NCBI GenBank assembly: GCA_001856825.1
Contig: ATMD01000004.1
Span: 106,568 to 170,567, forward strand
Origin: Thermoplasmatales archaeon I-plasma
Lineage (GTDB): Archaea > Thermoplasmatota > Thermoplasmata > Thermoplasmatales > GCA-001856825
Length of the DNA: 64,000 bases
Direction of reading: 5' to 3'
In this document: positions 61,917 to 64,000 of the stretch, one piece after another
How positions within the stretch are numbered: position 1 is the stretch's first letter
How the letters are laid out: every line of letters begins with the position of its first letter
Notes under the pieces: generated by a model
Told to the model about the DNA's origin: nothing
Database searches by the model: none
Seen by the model: the letters and a program-made list of their open reading frames with translations, nothing else
Made by a program: the position numbers and the translations under genes

Positions 61917-62634
61917 TTGTATTTACCTCTAAGTTTCTCTTTAATATTTCGTAGAATTGACTTTTTAACGAGTCAAAGTTTGGTTCATACTTGTACTTAA
62001 AGTGTCTAATATGTGCTATATCAAATGGTATATCATCCTCATTTTGAGTTATTATTAGCACCTTTTTGTCTAGACAGTGAGCCAATCCAAGCTCATAGAA
62101 GACGTTTGGATTTTTTCCAGTTACATCGGCAATAATTAATGACGAATTCTTAATTGAATCTAAAATTTGGTCTATCACCGTACCAACTTTCAAATTATCA
62201 TCTGCTTTGGAACAACTAAAATTCAGAGACTTAACTACTGGCTCAATAACATTATAAAACAGAGTTTGAAACGGTTCTTGAAAAGGCATTAGAACGAAAA
62301 CACTATTAGAATTTACTAACGGCTTTTCTTCGATATCAGATTTCTCTATGATGTTAAGGCCTTCGGAGACTTTAGACAATAGAAATTCTGGTGCTAGCTC
62401 TTTAAGAAATTTTGAAAGCAAGTCCATTTTTTCTTGCTCGCTTGTCGATTGGTCTGAAAGAGTCATTATCCAATCATAGACAAGTTGGGCTCTGACTGAA
62501 GTTATGCTATCATTTGGATGAGAAGTTGCTTTAAAAGGGAAAATCGCTCCTGCTATCCTATTTATTTCATTTATACTGCTTCCGTACTTGAGCTTCTCTC
62601 CAATTTGAATTGCTATTAACTTGTAATTTGTCAT
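61900..62634 (-). CDS. Nucleoside 2-deoxyribosyltransferase/TIR-like domain protein with N-terminal helical region
   Basis: NSVFVLMPFQEPFQTLFYNVIEPVVKSLNFSCSKAD...IKNSSLIIADVTGKNPNVFYELGLAHCLDKKVLIITQNEDDIPFDIAHIRHFKY; 17-nt overlap with the RM gene. Confidence 0.75.
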   Translation of the reverse strand: MTNYKLIAIQIGEKLKYGSSINEINRIAGAIFPFKATSHPNDSITSVRAQLVYDWIMTLSDQSTSEQEKMDLLSKFLKELAPEFLLSKVSEGLNIIEKSDIEEKPLVNSNSVFVLMPFQEPFQTLFYNVIEPVVKSLNFSCSKADDNLKVGTVIDQILDSIKNSSLIIADVTGKNPNVFYELGLAHCLDKKVLIITQNEDDIPFDIAHIRHFKYKYEPNFDSLKSQFYEILKRNLEVNTNGKRS

Positions 62635-63065
62635 TCAATCTTCACTATTGTCTTACTATAAACTTTAATCTCTTTACCCTCTTTAATCTTCTTTTGCTGA
62701 TACCATAATGTAGATTTGTTTATTCCTAGCTCTCTCCTCTTTTGAGGGTCAATGGACATTATCCTTGACCTTACCTCTTTGTTGTCTACCCTTTCAATCC
62801 TCATTTCAGGAATACTGAAATCTAATCCCTTTGATTTTCCAGAGATGTAATAGCTCAGAGTCCTTACGTTCTCAAAGAGGATGTTATCTAAGGTATATTG
62901 TTTGCTTTTGAATTGATTCCGTTTGTTGAAATTGTCCTTTATTTTCTCAATAAGAAGCTTAGCTGTTTTGGGTTTTAAACGGACGTGGTAATTCTCCGTT
63001 ACGATAAAATCGCTTTTCTTTAGCTTCGTTTCTAGCAGTTCAATAACTGAATAATCGATAATTTT
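62631..63065 (-). pseudogene. cas1: 5'-truncated cas1 (C-terminal ~144 aa)
   Basis: Manual translation KIIDYSVIELLETKLKKSDFIVTENYHVRLKPKTAKLLIEKIKDNFNKRNQFKSKQYTLDNILFENVRTLSYYISGKSKGLDFSIPEMRIERVDNKEVRSRIMSIDPQKRRELGINKSTLWYQQKKIKEGKEIKVYSKTIVKIE*. It follows the Cas1 C-terminal pattern and has no plausible start codon. Confidence 0.75.
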
Positions 63066-63134
63066 CTAAACAGATCCTAGGGAATAAGGGAGAGAAAATA
63101 GATAAAAGATGTATTTTCAAGTATAATGCCTAGT

Positions 63135-63174
63135 CTTTGAGAACGTTAAGAAAGCTTTACATTACAAAGTAAAA
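63135..63174. repeat. Right copy of the 40-nt imperfect inverted repeat
   Basis: Inverted relative to 58838-58877; ends where the IS3-like TGGTCTGCCCCC terminus begins. Confidence 0.8.
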
Positions 63175-63250
63175 TGGTCTGCCCCCTCATAGAACTGGAA
63201 CAGTATAATGTTAATATTATAAGTAGGGAAGGATACATGGAGGTCTACCA

Positions 63251-63529
63251 ATGAGATCAAGGCATTCCGTGGAAGAGAAGTTTGAGATAGTCATGGAAGC
63301 ACTCACTGAAAACACAACACAGGCAGAGATATGCAGGAGGCATGGAATATTTCCCACTCAACTAGCAAAGTGGAAGGAGCAGTTCATAGAGAGCGGTAAG
63401 AAAGGTCTCTCTGATGGCAGGCATCCTCAATCAAGGGACGAGGAGATAGATGACCTCAAGAGGATGATAGGCGAACAGACCCTGGTGATCAATGCTTTTA
63501 AAAAAAGGCTTCAAGGAGGGTCAAGATGA
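63251..63529 (+). CDS. IS3-family transposase OrfA
   Basis: RHSVEEKFEIVMEALTENTTQAEICRRHGIFPTQLAKWKEQFIESGKKGL HTH_Tnp_1. Confidence 0.92.
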   Translation: MRSRHSVEEKFEIVMEALTENTTQAEICRRHGIFPTQLAKWKEQFIESGKKGLSDGRHPQSRDEEIDDLKRMIGEQTLVINAFKKRLQGGSR

Positions 63530-64000
63530 CCATCGTTGAAGATCTCAGGGGCGATATGTCCCTTAGAGAGATATCAAGGGTATCAGGCATTTCCCTCTCC
63601 TCCTTCTATTACCAGGAAAAGGAGAGGAGAGTGAAGAGGCTCTCTCCTCAAATTGAGCAGGACATAATCAATACTGCTTCTGAGAGGCCAACATACGGTT
63701 ATAGGAGAATATGGGCTATGCTTAGAAACAACGGAACGAAAGTCAACAGGAAGGCCGTGAGGAGGGTGCTGAGAGATAGAAATCTATCTCTTCCATACGC
63801 TAAGCACAAGGGAAGAACAAAACACAGGAATCTGTTCCGTCCCACAGGACCTGATCAGCTGTGGGAAACGGATATCACATACATCCCCACGCAGCAGGGG
63901 ATGACATACCTGATGGCAATAAAGGACTGCTTCACGAAAGAATGGGTGGGGTACCAATACTCCAGAAGCTGCCTGTCCAAAGATGCGATAAGGGCAGTGG
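63526..64000 (+). CDS. IS3-family transposase OrfB (integrase core), partial
   Basis: Manual translation from ATG 63526: MTIVEDLRGDMSLREISRVSGISLSSFYYQ...RPTYGYRRIWAMLRNNG...QLWETDITYIPTQQGMTYLMAIKDCFTKEWVGYQ; runs off the window; ATGA overlap with OrfA. Confidence 0.9.
   Translation, partial: MTIVEDLRGDMSLREISRVSGISLSSFYYQEKERRVKRLSPQIEQDIINTASERPTYGYRRIWAMLRNNGTKVNRKAVRRVLRDRNLSLPYAKHKGRTKHRNLFRPTGPDQLWETDITYIPTQQGMTYLMAIKDCFTKEWVGYQYSRSCLSKDAIRAV

Larger units (their letters stand above)
63175..64000 (+). mobile_element. IS3-family insertion sequence, truncated by the window end
   Basis: Left terminus TGGTCTGCCCCCT resembles IS3-family ends; OrfA (HTH) plus OrfB (rve DDE) in -1 frame arrangement. 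Confidence 0.85.

Noticed and set aside
58800-63240. CRISPR array associated with the cas1 remnant
   Set aside because: No regularly spaced repeats found; the 40-nt element occurs once in each orientation about 4.3 kb apart, and no array was noticed elsewhere in the window.

Overview
The window appears to be chromosomal DNA from a Thermoplasmatales-like archaeon. Support for this includes an archaeal MAT, RPA plus an RPA-associated OB protein, SMC/ScpA, prefoldin beta, DUF2070, tRNAs without encoded CCA, and frequent TTG/GTG starts. Most of it is a dense housekeeping chromosome: replication and ssDNA binding, purH, MAT, SMC/ScpA, topA, a nearly complete early heme cluster on both strands, an M1 aminopeptidase with HEAT repeats, a glycerol/ether-lipid-like cluster, PiT/DUF47, penicillin acylase, a molybdopterin cluster, prefoldin and a bacterial-type queA. 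It also carries tRNA-Ile(GAT), tRNA-Arg(CCG) and tRNA-Val(CAC). Two otherwise well-conserved genes, an MFS permease and an acyl-CoA ligase, are each split by an apparent one-base insertion. The right end, after tRNA-Val (about 58.8-64 kb), is an accessory island. It holds a single-chain type IIG-like restriction-methylase and an overlapping nucleoside-deoxyribosyltransferase/TIR-like 'VLMPF...ADVTGKNPNVFYELGLAH' protein. Two start-less gene remnants are missing from the ORF track; one is a 5'-truncated cas1 whose stop overlaps the effector start as ATGA. About 4.3 kb is bracketed by a 40-nt imperfect inverted repeat (34/40 by eye), with an IS3-family element directly against the right copy. 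Other highlights are a probable hybrid, coproporphyrin-type heme pathway with a CopD/HemJ-like candidate for the missing oxidase, and evidence that hemL starts at a CTG overlapping the upstream stop (CTGA). All family calls are from reading the protein sequences; no database search was run.
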